From: Butyrivibrio proteoclasticus B316
GTDB taxonomy: Bacteria; Bacillota; Clostridia; Lachnospirales; Lachnospiraceae
DNA length: 64,000 bases
Assembly (NCBI RefSeq): GCF_000145035.1
Contig: NC_014387.1
Coordinates: forward strand, 2,222,001 to 2,286,000
Direction of reading: 5' to 3'
Translations under genes and position numbers: made by a program
Shown: positions 1 to 8,699 of the stretch, one piece after another
Layout: each line of letters starts with the position of its first letter
Position numbering within the stretch: position 1 is the stretch's first letter
Notes under the pieces: generated by a model
Seen by the model: the letters and a program-made list of their open reading frames with translations, nothing else
What the model was told of the DNA's origin: nothing
Database searches by the model: none

Positions 1-1032
1 AAGCCCCTGCATCAATCCCGCACCTCTTCTATCTATTATGAAGTCATACTCATCCTTAAGCTCATCAAGTCGCTTTTCTAAATAAGGAGCTACTTCTTTC
101 ACATTCTCTATTATATTGTCCTGTTTAAATAAATCAAGTACTTTGCCTACTGCCGCACAGGCAAAGGGATTTCCGCCGTAGGTTGTTCCGTGATCACCAG
201 CTACAAGCGAATTTGCGCCCACCTTCTCAGTCATGAGAAAGGCTCCAACCGGAACTCCACAGCCAAGAGCTTTGGCAGTAGTCATAATATCAGGCTTGAT
301 ACCATATTTCTGCCATGCATACATATAGCCTGTTCTTCCCATTCCGCATTGTATCTCATCAAGGATCATCAGAATATCTTTTTCATCGCAGAGCTTTCTG
401 ATATCAGAAAGAAAATCTTCAGTAGCCGGGAATATACCTCCTTCTCCCTGAACAGTTTCAAGAATGATAGCACATGTTTTTTCTGTAACCTGGGCTTTGA
501 CGCTATCAAAGTCATTGATATCAGCAAATTTAACATTGCCGATCATTGGTTCAAAAGCTTCTCTGTAATGAGGATTGCCTGTTACAGATAATGCGCCAAA
601 GGTCCTTCCGTGGAAAGAATGATTCATGGCAATAATTTCGCCATCAGCTTTACCTGTCTTAAGGTAATGATATTTCCTTGCAGCCTTTAGAGCTCCTTCA
701 ACCGCCTCAGCTCCGCTGTTGGTAAAAAAGACTCTGTCCATGCCTGATACTTCTTTAATTTTCCTGGCTGCTTCTATGGCAGGAACATTGTAATAGTAAT
801 TCGAAGTATGAAGAAGCTTGTCAATCTGTGCCTTAAGCGCATCATTATACTCTTTGTTATTGTATCCAAGAGCAAATACCGCTATACCGGAGACAAAGTC
901 CAGATATTTTTTTCCATCCAGATCATATAGATATACTCCATCTCCTCTATCAAGAACAATCTGATACCTGTTATATGTATGAAGAAGCGCTTCTTCTGCT
1001 TCCTGTATATATTTCTTCATTACTTCGCTCAT
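1..1032 (-). CDS. argD: Acetylornithine aminotransferase, 3' end cut by window edge
   Basis: PLP-dependent class III aminotransferase that interconverts N-acetylglutamate semialdehyde and N-acetylornithine with glutamate/2-oxoglutarate in cytoplasmic arginine synthesis. The ATG at 1032 follows a GGGAG ribosome site. About 344 codons are visible and the frame runs open off the left edge, so some 50 C-terminal residues are missing from the usual ~395. Visible motifs in order are TNSGAEAVEGALKAAR (cofactor phosphate), NHSFHGRT, ILETVQGEGG, ILDEIQCGMGRTG and TTAKALGCGVPVGA, which carries the PLP lysine, then GTTYGGNP. It is the last visible gene of argC-GNAT-argJ-argB-argD. Operon membership favours ArgD over other class III aminotransferases. 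Confidence 0.95.
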   Translation of the reverse strand, partial: MSEVMKKYIQEAEEALLHTYNRYQIVLDRGDGVYLYDLDGKKYLDFVSGIAVFALGYNNKEYNDALKAQIDKLLHTSNYYYNVPAIEAARKIKEVSGMDRVFFTNSGAEAVEGALKAARKYHYLKTGKADGEIIAMNHSFHGRTFGALSVTGNPHYREAFEPMIGNVKFADINDFDSVKAQVTEKTCAIILETVQGEGGIFPATEDFLSDIRKLCDEKDILMILDEIQCGMGRTGYMYAWQKYGIKPDIMTTAKALGCGVPVGAFLMTEKVGANSLVAGDHGTTYGGNPFACAAVGKVLDLFKQDNIIENVKEVAPYLEKRLDELKDEYDFIIDRRGAGLMQGL

Positions 1033-1099
1033 AACATTTCTCCCGTTATTTTATTCTACTCTATAGTAAGTAGCAGATATATCTGATGATTACTATATT

Positions 1100-1996
1100 T
1101 TATGCTCCAAGCTCAACGTTATCATGATCTGGCATAAACATAGTGCCGACACCCTTATTAGTGAATATCTCCAGAAGCAGACAGTGCGGAATCCTTCCAT
1201 CAAGAATATGCACTCTTTTAACTCCTTCTCTGATTGCATTTGTGCAGTTGGTAAGTTTAGGGAGCATTCCACCTCCGATGTTACCGCCTGCGATCAAAGC
1301 ATCTGCTTCCGAGCAGGTAAGATTAGAGATAAATGTAGTAGGATCCTTGATATCTCTGTAGACGCCCTCAATATCAGTCAGGAAAGCCAGTTTATCAGCA
1401 CCTACCGCCTTGGCTATAGCACAGGCCGCATCATCTGCATTGATATTATAAGTATCAAAATTATCATCAAAGCCAATCGGAGCAACAATAGGAATATAGT
1501 CCCTGTCCATCATATCGAAGAGTATCTTAGGATCAACCTTATCTACTTCTCCAACAAATCCGATGTCTTTGCCATCTGAATATTTTTTGGTAACATGCAA
1601 AAGACCTGAATCCTTGCCACTGATACCAATTGAATTAACGCCAAGCTCCTGAACCATTGAGACAAGCTGCTTGTTAACCCTTCCAAGGACCATCTCTGCA
1701 ATTTCCATTGTCTCTTCGTCAGTTACTCTGAGGCCATTTACGAATTCTGCCTCCTTACCAACCTTGGAAACCCAGTTGCTGATAGCTTTTCCGCCTCCAT
1801 GAACTATGATTGGCTTAAATCCAACAAGTTTAAGAAGCGTAACATCTGTTATTACACTTCTCTGAAGATCAGGATTACTCATAGCACTTCCGCCATATTT
1901 AACAACAATTACCTTCTTATTTAATTTCTGTATATATGGAAGCGCCTCTACCAGAACCTCTGCTTTTTTCAGCACTTCCTGCATATCTTTATCCAT
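1100..1996 (-). CDS. argB: Acetylglutamate kinase
   Basis: Phosphorylates N-acetylglutamate with ATP, the second step of arginine synthesis. The 298-residue product has the amino-acid kinase fold with VVKYGGSAM near residue 32, the substrate loop [12 protein letters not shown] near 64, and [11 protein letters not shown] in the nucleotide-binding half. Before KYGG there is an N-terminal helical extension of about 25 residues. In this family such an extension is typical of hexameric, arginine-inhibited enzymes, so feedback inhibition by arginine is inferred. The start follows GAGGAGGAG. It lies 65 bp after argJ and 67 bp before argD on the same strand. Confidence 0.97.
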   Translation of the reverse strand: MDKDMQEVLKKAEVLVEALPYIQKLNKKVIVVKYGGSAMSNPDLQRSVITDVTLLKLVGFKPIIVHGGGKAISNWVSKVGKEAEFVNGLRVTDEETMEIAEMVLGRVNKQLVSMVQELGVNSIGISGKDSGLLHVTKKYSDGKDIGFVGEVDKVDPKILFDMMDRDYIPIVAPIGFDDNFDTYNINADDAACAIAKAVGADKLAFLTDIEGVYRDIKDPTTFISNLTCSEADALIAGGNIGGGMLPKLTNCTNAIREGVKRVHILDGRIPHCLLLEIFTNKGVGTMFMPDHDNVELGA

Positions 1997-2061
1997 TACC
2001 TGCTCCTCCTCTTGATTTTAAATATCCGGGCACAAGCCGCTTTTGTGATCATTCTAAGTGA

Positions 2062-3285
2062 TCAGCTCCTGTAATCAGCGTTTATCTTGACATAGTCATA
2101 AGTCAGATCGCATCCCCAGGCTGTGGCCATGGCTTCACCTTCATTCATATTTACAAAAACAGTTACCGTATCTTCCTTCATGATTTCAAGAGCCTTATCC
2201 TCATCAAATACAATCGGAGTACCCTTATCAAAAACCTTAAGTCTTCCGGCTGCGCTTTCAAAATACAGTTCAACATCATTTTGATCAAAGTCTGCACCGG
2301 AATACCCCATTGCACACAAAAATCTTCCGAAATTAGCATCGCATCCGTAAATTGCTGCCTTAGAAAGATTCGAGCCTACTATTGCCCTGGACAATACTCT
2401 TGCATCCTGTTTATCCTTGGCACCGATCACCTTGGCTTCAAAGAGCTTACTTGCACCCTCTCCGTCAGCCGCCATTTTCTTGGCCAGGTACTCACATACA
2501 AACATAAGAGCATTTTTGAAGGTAATATAATCCTCATTTTTCTCGGTTATCTTCTCATTCTCTGCAAGTCCGTTTGCCATACACAGTAGTGTGTCATTAG
2601 TAGATGTATCCCCATCAACTGTTATCATATTGAAGGTATCCTTGACTACATCACTGACTGCCTCCTGTAAAAGAGTTTTATCTATAGCAATATCTGTTGT
2701 CAGAAATGCCAGCATTGTGCACATATTGGGATGTATCATCCCTGAACCTTTGCTCATTCCTCCAAGAGTCACTGTCTTACCTGCTATCTCAAAAGAAACA
2801 GCTATTTCTTTATTAACAGTATCAGTTGTCATGATTGCCTTGGAAGCTTCAGTTCCCGCAAGAAGACTTCCATCAAGAGTTGTGCTCATCTTCTCAACTC
2901 CTGCCACAAGCTTATCTACAGGAAGCTGCATTCCGATAACACCTGTTGAAGCAACAGCCACGGAAGTATAAGGAATGCCAAGTGCACCTTCTGCCGCTCT
3001 CGCAGTAGCTTCACAGGCATCAAAGCCCTCTTTTCCCGTGCAGGCATTGGCAATACCAGAATTGATAACAACTGCCTGCATTGGTCCGCCTGACTCCACG
3101 ATCTTCTTATCCCACATTACACATGCTGCCTTGACAACATTGGATGTAAAGGTTCCTGCACATACGCATGGAAGCTCTGAATAAACAAAAGCCATATCCG
3201 TTCTGTCTTTATATTTGATTTCTGCCTGGCAACTTGAGGCTTTAAATCCCTTTGCTGCTGTAACTCCGCCATCTATTGTTTTCAT
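2062..3285 (-). CDS. argJ: Glutamate N-acetyltransferase (ArgJ)
   Basis: Transfers acetyl from N-acetylornithine to glutamate, releasing ornithine. Many family members also make N-acetylglutamate from acetyl-CoA. The 407-residue proenzyme is cut by itself into alpha and beta chains before a conserved threonine. Here the cleavage region reads KGSGMIHPNMCTML, with Cys rather than the commoner Ala before the nucleophilic Thr. The oxyanion-type VIGMQLP segment and the C-terminal WGCDLTYDYVKIN are also present. SD AGGAGG precedes ATG 3285. Whether it is mono- or bifunctional cannot be read from sequence. The neighbouring GNAT gene makes that a real question. Confidence 0.96.
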   Translation of the reverse strand: MKTIDGGVTAAKGFKASSCQAEIKYKDRTDMAFVYSELPCVCAGTFTSNVVKAACVMWDKKIVESGGPMQAVVINSGIANACTGKEGFDACEATARAAEGALGIPYTSVAVASTGVIGMQLPVDKLVAGVEKMSTTLDGSLLAGTEASKAIMTTDTVNKEIAVSFEIAGKTVTLGGMSKGSGMIHPNMCTMLAFLTTDIAIDKTLLQEAVSDVVKDTFNMITVDGDTSTNDTLLCMANGLAENEKITEKNEDYITFKNALMFVCEYLAKKMAADGEGASKLFEAKVIGAKDKQDARVLSRAIVGSNLSKAAIYGCDANFGRFLCAMGYSGADFDQNDVELYFESAAGRLKVFDKGTPIVFDEDKALEIMKEDTVTVFVNMNEGEAMATAWGCDLTYDYVKINADYRS

Positions 3286-3339
3286 TCTGGTCTCATCCTC
3301 CTGACATATTCAATATCATATGTTATCTGCTTGTTTTAA

Positions 3340-3783
3340 TCATGGAACAAAAACTGTTTTATTCTCTGTATTAAGGGCAAGGTCGTAATAATACATATCA
3401 TCACGAAGGTTCCATTTCATTTTCTGCCAGAACTTATTACCCACAATGTTGGTAACAAACGCATTCAGACAAACCTTATTTATTTGTTCCTCTTTGAGTT
3501 TCTCACAGCAGAAGCTGACCATCTTCTTGCCTATTCCATGCATTCTGTACTTTTCACTTACACAGACATGATACAGACAGGCTCTCCTGCCATCATGGCC
3601 GCATAGAATAGCGCCTACTATTTTTCCATCCTCGATATCAACTACGCTTGTAGTCGGGTTCCTTCTAAGAAATCTCTCTATTCCTTCCCTTGAATCATCT
3701 ACCGACCTTAGTCCAAACCCATGAATTGAATTCCATAGTTCCCACACTTCGTCATAATCTTCAATTGTCATTACACGAACCAT
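3340..3783 (-). CDS. Small GNAT acetyltransferase inside the arginine operon (YpeA-like)
   Basis: A single-domain GCN5-related N-acetyltransferase of 147 residues. The acetyl-CoA site is visible as VSEKYRMHGIGKKM (R-x-x-G-I-G-K type), preceded by the strand IVGAILCGHDGRRACLYHV, which closely resembles E. coli YpeA. SD GAGGAG precedes ATG 3783. It sits 11 bp after argC and 54 bp before argJ, so it is co-transcribed with arginine genes. Its substrate is not shown by sequence. Because of its position it could acetylate glutamate, as short GNAT-type synthases do in some bacteria, or it could be an unrelated enzyme. GNAT family is sure; NAGS function is only an inference. Confidence 0.85.
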   Translation of the reverse strand: MVRVMTIEDYDEVWELWNSIHGFGLRSVDDSREGIERFLRRNPTTSVVDIEDGKIVGAILCGHDGRRACLYHVCVSEKYRMHGIGKKMVSFCCEKLKEEQINKVCLNAFVTNIVGNKFWQKMKWNLRDDMYYYDLALNTENKTVFVP

Positions 3784-3794
3784 TTATTTACTCC

Positions 3795-4847
3795 TCACGG
3801 ACACCTTGGGACAATCCTAAGTCCCATACTCTCGTCCAATCCAAACATAATATTCATATTCTGAACAGCCTGACCGGCTGCGCCTTTGACAAGATTATCT
3901 ATAGCTCCCATCATGATGATCCTGCCAGTTCTCTCATCCACTTTAAATCCAATATCAACAAAATTGCTGGAGCGAACAAATCTAGTTTCCGGATAAACAC
4001 CGCTTTTCAGTAGTCTGATGAACAGCTCTTTTCCATAGTATTTCTCGTAAGCTGCCCTTATGTCTTCTTCAGTTGGAAGCTTTCCATCTTTTTTAACAAG
4101 CGTTGCATATTCTGTTGCAAGTATTCCTCTGTTCATCGGAACAAGATGCGGTGTGAAATTTATCACCATCTTTTTTCCTGCTGCATATCCGAGCTGTTCC
4201 TCTATTTCAGGAGTATGTCTATGATTTGCTACTCCGTATGGCTTAACACTTTCATTTACTTCGCAGTACAGATTGGCTACCTTGGCACCTCTTCCAGCAC
4301 CTGTCACACCGGAAAGCGCATCTACGATAAGTGTATCAGGATCGATAAGACCTTCCTTGATAAGAGGATATGCAGTCAGGATTGAACATGTTGTATAGCA
4401 ACCCGGATTAGCTACAAGCCTGGCATTTCTGATCTTGTCTCTGTTAATTTCACAAAGACCATATACAGCCTCTTCTATAAAGGAAGGAGCCTTATGCTCT
4501 ATCTTGTACCATTTCTCATATTCAGTTACATCTTTTAACCTGAAATCAGCAGAAAGATCAATAACCTTGACCTTGGATAGGATATCTTCATTTATAAGAG
4601 ACGCACACAGTCCCTGCGGAGTAGCCGTGAAAACTACATCTACTTCATCAGCAAGTTCTTCCATGTTATCGTCGAGACATTTATCATCTATTATTCTAAA
4701 AAAGTTTCCATATATACCGGAAAATTCTTCCCCCACATAGCTCTTGGATCCATACCAGACAACCTCTGCCTCAGGGTGTCCAAGCAGTATTCCAGCTATT
4801 TCTGCACCAGCATATCCTGTTGCACCAATAATTCCAACTTTGATCAT
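3795..4847 (-). CDS. argC: N-acetyl-gamma-glutamyl-phosphate reductase
   Basis: NADPH-dependent reduction of N-acetylglutamyl phosphate to the semialdehyde. The 350-residue product begins MIKVGIIGATGYAGAE, an N-terminal dinucleotide fold, and has the catalytic cysteine in VANPGCYTTCSIL near residue 150 and the PHLVPMNRGI block in the C-terminal half. Two in-frame ATGs exist. The upstream one at 4856 abuts the GAGAGG ribosome site, while the ATG at 4847 is 9 bases from it and is chosen. First gene of the arginine operon, facing argG across a 297-bp regulatory gap. Confidence 0.96.
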   Translation of the reverse strand: MIKVGIIGATGYAGAEIAGILLGHPEAEVVWYGSKSYVGEEFSGIYGNFFRIIDDKCLDDNMEELADEVDVVFTATPQGLCASLINEDILSKVKVIDLSADFRLKDVTEYEKWYKIEHKAPSFIEEAVYGLCEINRDKIRNARLVANPGCYTTCSILTAYPLIKEGLIDPDTLIVDALSGVTGAGRGAKVANLYCEVNESVKPYGVANHRHTPEIEEQLGYAAGKKMVINFTPHLVPMNRGILATEYATLVKKDGKLPTEEDIRAAYEKYYGKELFIRLLKSGVYPETRFVRSSNFVDIGFKVDERTGRIIMMGAIDNLVKGAAGQAVQNMNIMFGLDESMGLRIVPRCP

Positions 4848-4876
4848 TTTATGCATCCTCTCTTTATATAAATTGA

Positions 4877-4905
4877 ATAGAAAAATCAGAATAACAACAT
4901 GTCAA
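4877..4905 (-). promoter_or_regulatory. Candidate argC promoter
   Basis: A perfect -35 TTGACA (4900-4905 read on the minus strand) is followed after 17 bp by a weak -10, TTCTAT (4877-4882). It would start transcription about 25-30 bp ahead of the argC start codon. The weak -10 keeps confidence low. Confidence 0.35.
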
Positions 4906-4965
4906 AATAGCCTGTTTAAACTTTTTTCAGTATACGACGGCAAAAAAGATTGTGCAATAGTATTT

Positions 4966-5032
4966 TTAATATTTATGCATATTTTTATTAATTATTAAAT
5001 ATTTATGCAAAAATGCCTTGCATTTTATGCAA
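4966..5032. promoter_or_regulatory. Candidate arginine-repressor operator cluster between argC and argG
   Basis: Three copies of TTTATGCA occur at 4972, 5002 and 5024. The first two lie in near-identical 16-bp blocks, (T/A)AATATTTATGCA, spaced exactly 30 bp. The third is half of the palindrome TTGCAT-TTT-ATGCAA (5018-5032). The gap separates divergent argC and argG, where ArgR boxes (AT-rich palindromes, E. coli type TGAAT-N4-ATTCA) are expected. The half-sites here differ from the textbook box, so ArgR binding is inferred from place and repetition. Confidence 0.45.
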
Positions 5033-5144
5033 TGATGTTTTATATTGAACTAGTAACAGCTATTTGTGATTAATTTTTATCAAATTGCCGTACAATATTA
5101 ATGATAATCGAAAAAATAATATAAAGAAAGATGAGGTTACGATA

Positions 5145-6368
5145 ATGGCAAAAGAAAAAGTTATTCTTGCATATTCCGGTGGACTTGATACTACAGCTAT
5201 CATTCCATGGCTCAAGGAGAATTTTGACTACGAAGTAATATGTTGTTGCATAGACTGCGGTCAGGAAGAGGAACTTGACGGACTCGAGGAGAGAGCTATC
5301 AGCTGCGGTGCAAGCAAGCTCTACATTCTTGATGTTGTAGATGAATTCTGTGATGAATATATTGTTCCATGTGTTCAGGCTCATGCCGTTTATGAGAACA
5401 AGTATCTTCTTGGTACATCAATGGCTCGTCCACTTATTGCCAAGAAGCTCGTGGAAGTTGCCAGAAAAGAAGGCGCTGTTGCCATCTGTCACGGTGCAAC
5501 CGGTAAGGGCAATGACCAGATTAGGTTCGAGCTTGGAATCAAGGCTCTTGCACCTGATATCAAGATCATCGCAGCCTGGAGAAATGACAAGTGGACAATG
5601 GATTCCCGTGAGTCAGAGATCGAATACTGCAAGGCTCATGGTATCAATCTTCCATTCTCTGCTGATTCAAGCTACAGCCGTGATCGTAACCTTTGGCATA
5701 TTTCACATGAAGGTCTTGAGCTTGAAGATCCTTCACTTGAACCTAACTACAAGCATCTCTTAGTACTCGGCAAAACTCCACAGGATGCACCTGACGTTCC
5801 TACAACAGTTACAATGACATTTGAAGGCGGCGTACCTAAGTCTGTTAATGGCAAGGAAATGAAAGTTTCAGATATCATCCGTACCCTCAATAAGCTCGGC
5901 GGTGAAAACGGAATTGGTATCGTGGATATCGTAGAGAACCGTGTTGTAGGCATGAAGTCCCGCGGTGTATACGAAACTCCAGGCGGAACTATCCTTTATG
6001 AGGCTCATCAGCAGCTTGAAGAGTTGATTTTAGACCGTGATACCTATACAATGAAAAAAGATATGGGCAACAAGTTTGCTGATATAGTATATGAAGGGAA
6101 ATGGTTCACTCCTCTAAGAGAAGCTGAGCAGGCTTTCATTGAGTCAACTCAGAAGTATGTAACAGGAGAAGTTACTTTTAAGCTTTACAAGGGCAATATC
6201 ATTAAGGCCGGCACTAAGTCACCTTACTCTCTCTACAATGAGAGCATTGCTTCCTTTAAGACTGGAGATCTCTATGATCACCACGATGCTGAAGGCTTTA
6301 TCAATCTTTTTGGTCTCTCCAGTAAAGTACGTGCTATGAAGATGCAGGAAGTAGAATCAAACAAGTAA
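5145..6368 (+). CDS. argG: Argininosuccinate synthase
   Basis: Joins citrulline and aspartate with ATP to form argininosuccinate. The 407-residue protein opens with MAKEKVILAYSGGLDTTA, whose SGGLDT is the PP-loop ATPase signature. Other conserved blocks are CHGATGKGNDQIRFE, SREPEIE-like DSRESEIEYC and NLWHISHEGLELEDP. A longer frame begins upstream at 5085, but ATG 5145 is chosen because it follows a GATGAGG ribosome site and matches the family N-terminus. It is transcribed away from argC and may share the operator region between them. argH and argF are not in the window. Confidence 0.97.
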   Translation: MAKEKVILAYSGGLDTTAIIPWLKENFDYEVICCCIDCGQEEELDGLEERAISCGASKLYILDVVDEFCDEYIVPCVQAHAVYENKYLLGTSMARPLIAKKLVEVARKEGAVAICHGATGKGNDQIRFELGIKALAPDIKIIAAWRNDKWTMDSRESEIEYCKAHGINLPFSADSSYSRDRNLWHISHEGLELEDPSLEPNYKHLLVLGKTPQDAPDVPTTVTMTFEGGVPKSVNGKEMKVSDIIRTLNKLGGENGIGIVDIVENRVVGMKSRGVYETPGGTILYEAHQQLEELILDRDTYTMKKDMGNKFADIVYEGKWFTPLREAEQAFIESTQKYVTGEVTFKLYKGNIIKAGTKSPYSLYNESIASFKTGDLYDHHDAEGFINLFGLSSKVRAMKMQEVESNK

Positions 6369-6371
6369 TTC

Positions 6372-6665
6372 ATGAGTTCTTTAGTTCTTATAATCGGATA
6401 TTTGATCTTAACTAATATTATAGGGTTCGCCTTAATGGGAATCGATAAACGGAGGGCACGTAAAAATGCCTTCCGTATCCCTGAGGCAACCCTATTTTCT
6501 ATTGCTATCATCGGAGGAAGTCTCGGCTCAATACTGGGAATGCTTATTTTCCGCCACAAGACCAGGCACTGGTATTTTATGCTTGGCTTACCGCTCATTC
6601 TGCTCATCCAGATTTTGCTTGTAGCTGTGCTTTTTTGGCTTCCAATCTCATTTAGCTTCATATAA
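6372..6665 (+). CDS. DUF1294 small membrane protein
   Basis: A 97-residue integral membrane protein with three hydrophobic stretches (about 4-22, 38-58, 67-92). The family pattern is clear: a first helix, then GIDKRRARKNAFRIPEATL, then GGSLGSILGMLIFRHKTRHW, typical of DUF1294. It begins 3 bp after argG, so it is probably translated from the same message. No ribosome site separates the two. Function of the family is unknown; nothing here links it to arginine beyond position. Confidence 0.85.
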   Translation: MSSLVLIIGYLILTNIIGFALMGIDKRRARKNAFRIPEATLFSIAIIGGSLGSILGMLIFRHKTRHWYFMLGLPLILLIQILLVAVLFWLPISFSFI

Positions 6666-6698
6666 AATAGTCATATAGTTTTTTTAGGGGAAAAAGAT

Positions 6699-7433
6699 AT
6701 GCATATAGCTGTTTGTGATGACAATATTGCTGACAGAAAGCAGACCGAGAGACTTCTCGGTAGGCAGTCAGATCGCTTTTTTAAAGAGACCGGGGAGAGA
6801 CTCTACATAGATTCTTACGGGAATGTAGAGGCTTTTTTGCGTTATCCCCAGATGTATGATGGACTTTTTGTAGATATGACACTTCAGGAGCCTACCGGAC
6901 TTGCCATAGCAAAACTCCTCGTAGATGCCGGCGTCGTAAGGCCAATTGTTCTCTGTGTTTCAAGAATAGATTACAGGAAGCAGTATGAGGAATCAGGGCT
7001 TGATATACCAAATCTCATGTTCATAGACAAGCCAATCAGAGTTGCAGAGCTCACCGCCATGATGGATAAAATAAGGGAAATCAAGGGTGATCCAATACCC
7101 ACTCTCGAGCTGCGAGGCAAGGATGGAACCTTCTATGCCAAGAATGATGATATAGTATCTGTCAAAAAGCACGGCTCAGAACTCATAATTCAAATTGCCG
7201 ATGGCCATAACATATGCCTAATCGATGAAATCTATAATTTCTACGATCAATGCGCCATCTTCCCACAGATTTGTCCTGTTAGTGACAATGCACTGATCAA
7301 CGTCAATCATATTAAAAAGACCGGTTTTGGTAAGGTTACAATGGACTCCGGCGAGAGCTTTGGTATTTCTTTTACTTATAGAAATGCCATCGCAGAAGCC
7401 CGAAACATAATTAAAGAAAATAACAGAAATTAA
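6699..7433 (+). CDS. LytTR-family response regulator
   Basis: A 244-residue two-domain regulator. The receiver domain (about 1-120) has the acidic pair in AVCDDN, the phospho-acceptor aspartate in GLFVDMTLQE near residue 59, and the switch lysine in FIDKPI. The C-terminal ~100 residues match the LytTR DNA-binding domain, with the YAKNDDIVSVKKHGSEL block and the INVNHIKK motif near the end. SD AGGGG precedes ATG 6699. No histidine kinase is adjacent, so its partner is elsewhere. It follows DUF1294 by 33 bp and may be co-transcribed with argG, and it converges on the LacI gene. Confidence 0.9.
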   Translation: MHIAVCDDNIADRKQTERLLGRQSDRFFKETGERLYIDSYGNVEAFLRYPQMYDGLFVDMTLQEPTGLAIAKLLVDAGVVRPIVLCVSRIDYRKQYEESGLDIPNLMFIDKPIRVAELTAMMDKIREIKGDPIPTLELRGKDGTFYAKNDDIVSVKKHGSELIIQIADGHNICLIDEIYNFYDQCAIFPQICPVSDNALINVNHIKKTGFGKVTMDSGESFGISFTYRNAIAEARNIIKENNRN

Positions 7434-7442
7434 ATATTGCTA

Positions 7443-8465
7443 TTAGTTTATTTTTTTGACGCTTTCGCCCTCTATCATATGGCCTTCCAGGATCATTATT
7501 CCCTGTCTGTACCTCTCTCCGCTTATCTTACGGATAAGGTTAAGGACAGCATTTCTGCCCATCTCATAACTATCTACGCCATAAGTTGTAAGTTTAATAT
7601 CGCATAGGCCCGGAAACAGATAGTTATCATATCCCACAACAGAAATATCTTCAGGGACCCTGTATCCGTTCTCACCCAGCTTCTTGATCATCATGCTCGC
7701 TGCAAGATCACAGTTGCAAAAGAAAGCCGTAGGCATTTTCTCGGGAAGTTTAAAGTAATTAACAGGATCCATCACACCAATATTCAGGTCTCTGTCTTCT
7801 ATAATCCAGTCCGTTCTAAAGGGCTGCCCATGCTCCATAAGAGATTTGTTATATCCAAGATATCTGTCTGTTATAGCTCCTGAAGCCAAAAGAGTTCCAA
7901 CAAATGCTATATGCTCATGACCCATGTCAAAGAGATAATTAGTAAGACAATAGGCTCCGTTAAAGCTGTCAGAAACTACCGCATCTTCATCTCCAACATG
8001 GTTACAGAAATCAAGATAAACCATAGGAATGCCGCTGTTGTCCTTAATAGACTGAAGATACTCCTGATCAAGCCTTCCCACAACAACAATTCCATCAATC
8101 TTATTGTCTTCTATAAGTCTTGGTGTAGCCTTGTTCTTCTCATTCTCCACAGATATAACTTCTAACATGGTAAAGCACCCTTTATCCATTGCTATCTGAG
8201 ATACCTGCTGATGCATTCTGGTATAAAAAGAACTATATTCACTCATAAAATTCTCTGAAATCAGAACGCCTATAGTATAGCTCTTGCTGGAAAAATCCTG
8301 TTTTCTTGATACCGAGGGAACATATCCCATTTCATCAGCAAGTGCATGTATTTTCTCTCTAAGTTCCTCACTCATTCCTTTCTGTCCGGAAAGAGCCTTA
8401 GAAACAGTAACTGTACTGACACCAATCCTGTCAGCTATATCCTTAAGTCTAACTGTTTTAGCCAT
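7443..8465 (-). CDS. LacI-family transcriptional regulator
   Basis: A 340-residue repressor with an N-terminal helix-turn-helix, VRLKDIADRIGVSTVTVSKAL, a hinge at about 45-60, and a periplasmic-binding-protein-like effector domain (SYTIGVLISENF onward, with DGIVVVGRL and the closing region ISVVGYDNYLFPGL). Such regulators bind sugars or nucleosides. The inducer cannot be told here because no catabolic operon is adjacent. SD AAAGGGG precedes ATG 8465. A perfect 18-bp palindrome 36 bp upstream may be its own operator. Confidence 0.93.
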   Translation of the reverse strand: MAKTVRLKDIADRIGVSTVTVSKALSGQKGMSEELREKIHALADEMGYVPSVSRKQDFSSKSYTIGVLISENFMSEYSSFYTRMHQQVSQIAMDKGCFTMLEVISVENEKNKATPRLIEDNKIDGIVVVGRLDQEYLQSIKDNSGIPMVYLDFCNHVGDEDAVVSDSFNGAYCLTNYLFDMGHEHIAFVGTLLASGAITDRYLGYNKSLMEHGQPFRTDWIIEDRDLNIGVMDPVNYFKLPEKMPTAFFCNCDLAASMMIKKLGENGYRVPEDISVVGYDNYLFPGLCDIKLTTYGVDSYEMGRNAVLNLIRKISGERYRQGIMILEGHMIEGESVKKIN

Positions 8466-8500
8466 TATGATACCCCTTTAGGAAGAAACTAGTAATAGTA

Positions 8501-8518
8501 TAAACTAAATTTAGTTTA
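8501..8518. promoter_or_regulatory. 18-bp perfect palindrome upstream of the LacI gene
   Basis: TAAACTAAA-TTTAGTTTA is a perfect inverted repeat without spacer. It lies 36 bp upstream of the LacI-family start codon and 180 bp upstream of the divergent gene at 8700, a usual place for an autoregulatory operator. LacI-family operators often have a central CG; here the centre is AT, so the assignment is uncertain. Confidence 0.5.
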
Positions 8519-8615
8519 AAATATACCAATTAATTTATCTAATTTTGTTAAATCACAAGCTCCATTTATTATATAAATTAACATATTGAAATGTTGCAAT
8601 AATATTAGTTTTTCA

Positions 8616-8624
8616 TGATATACT
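8616..8624 (+). promoter_or_regulatory. Possible extended -10 element for the 8700 gene
   Basis: TGA-TATACT (8616-8624) fits the TGn-TATAAT extended -10 pattern, about 75 bp upstream of the start codon at 8700. No good -35 lies at 17 bp. Confidence 0.35.
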
Positions 8625-8699
8625 ATTCAAGTGACGCTATTCATATGTGCTCATTGCATAAAACAATAGCTCATAATCTTCAAACAGACAGGAACAACT

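Noticed and set aside
5070..5384. Minus-strand frame over the argG start
   Set aside because: It covers the argG start and its upstream region and lacks a ribosome site or domain.
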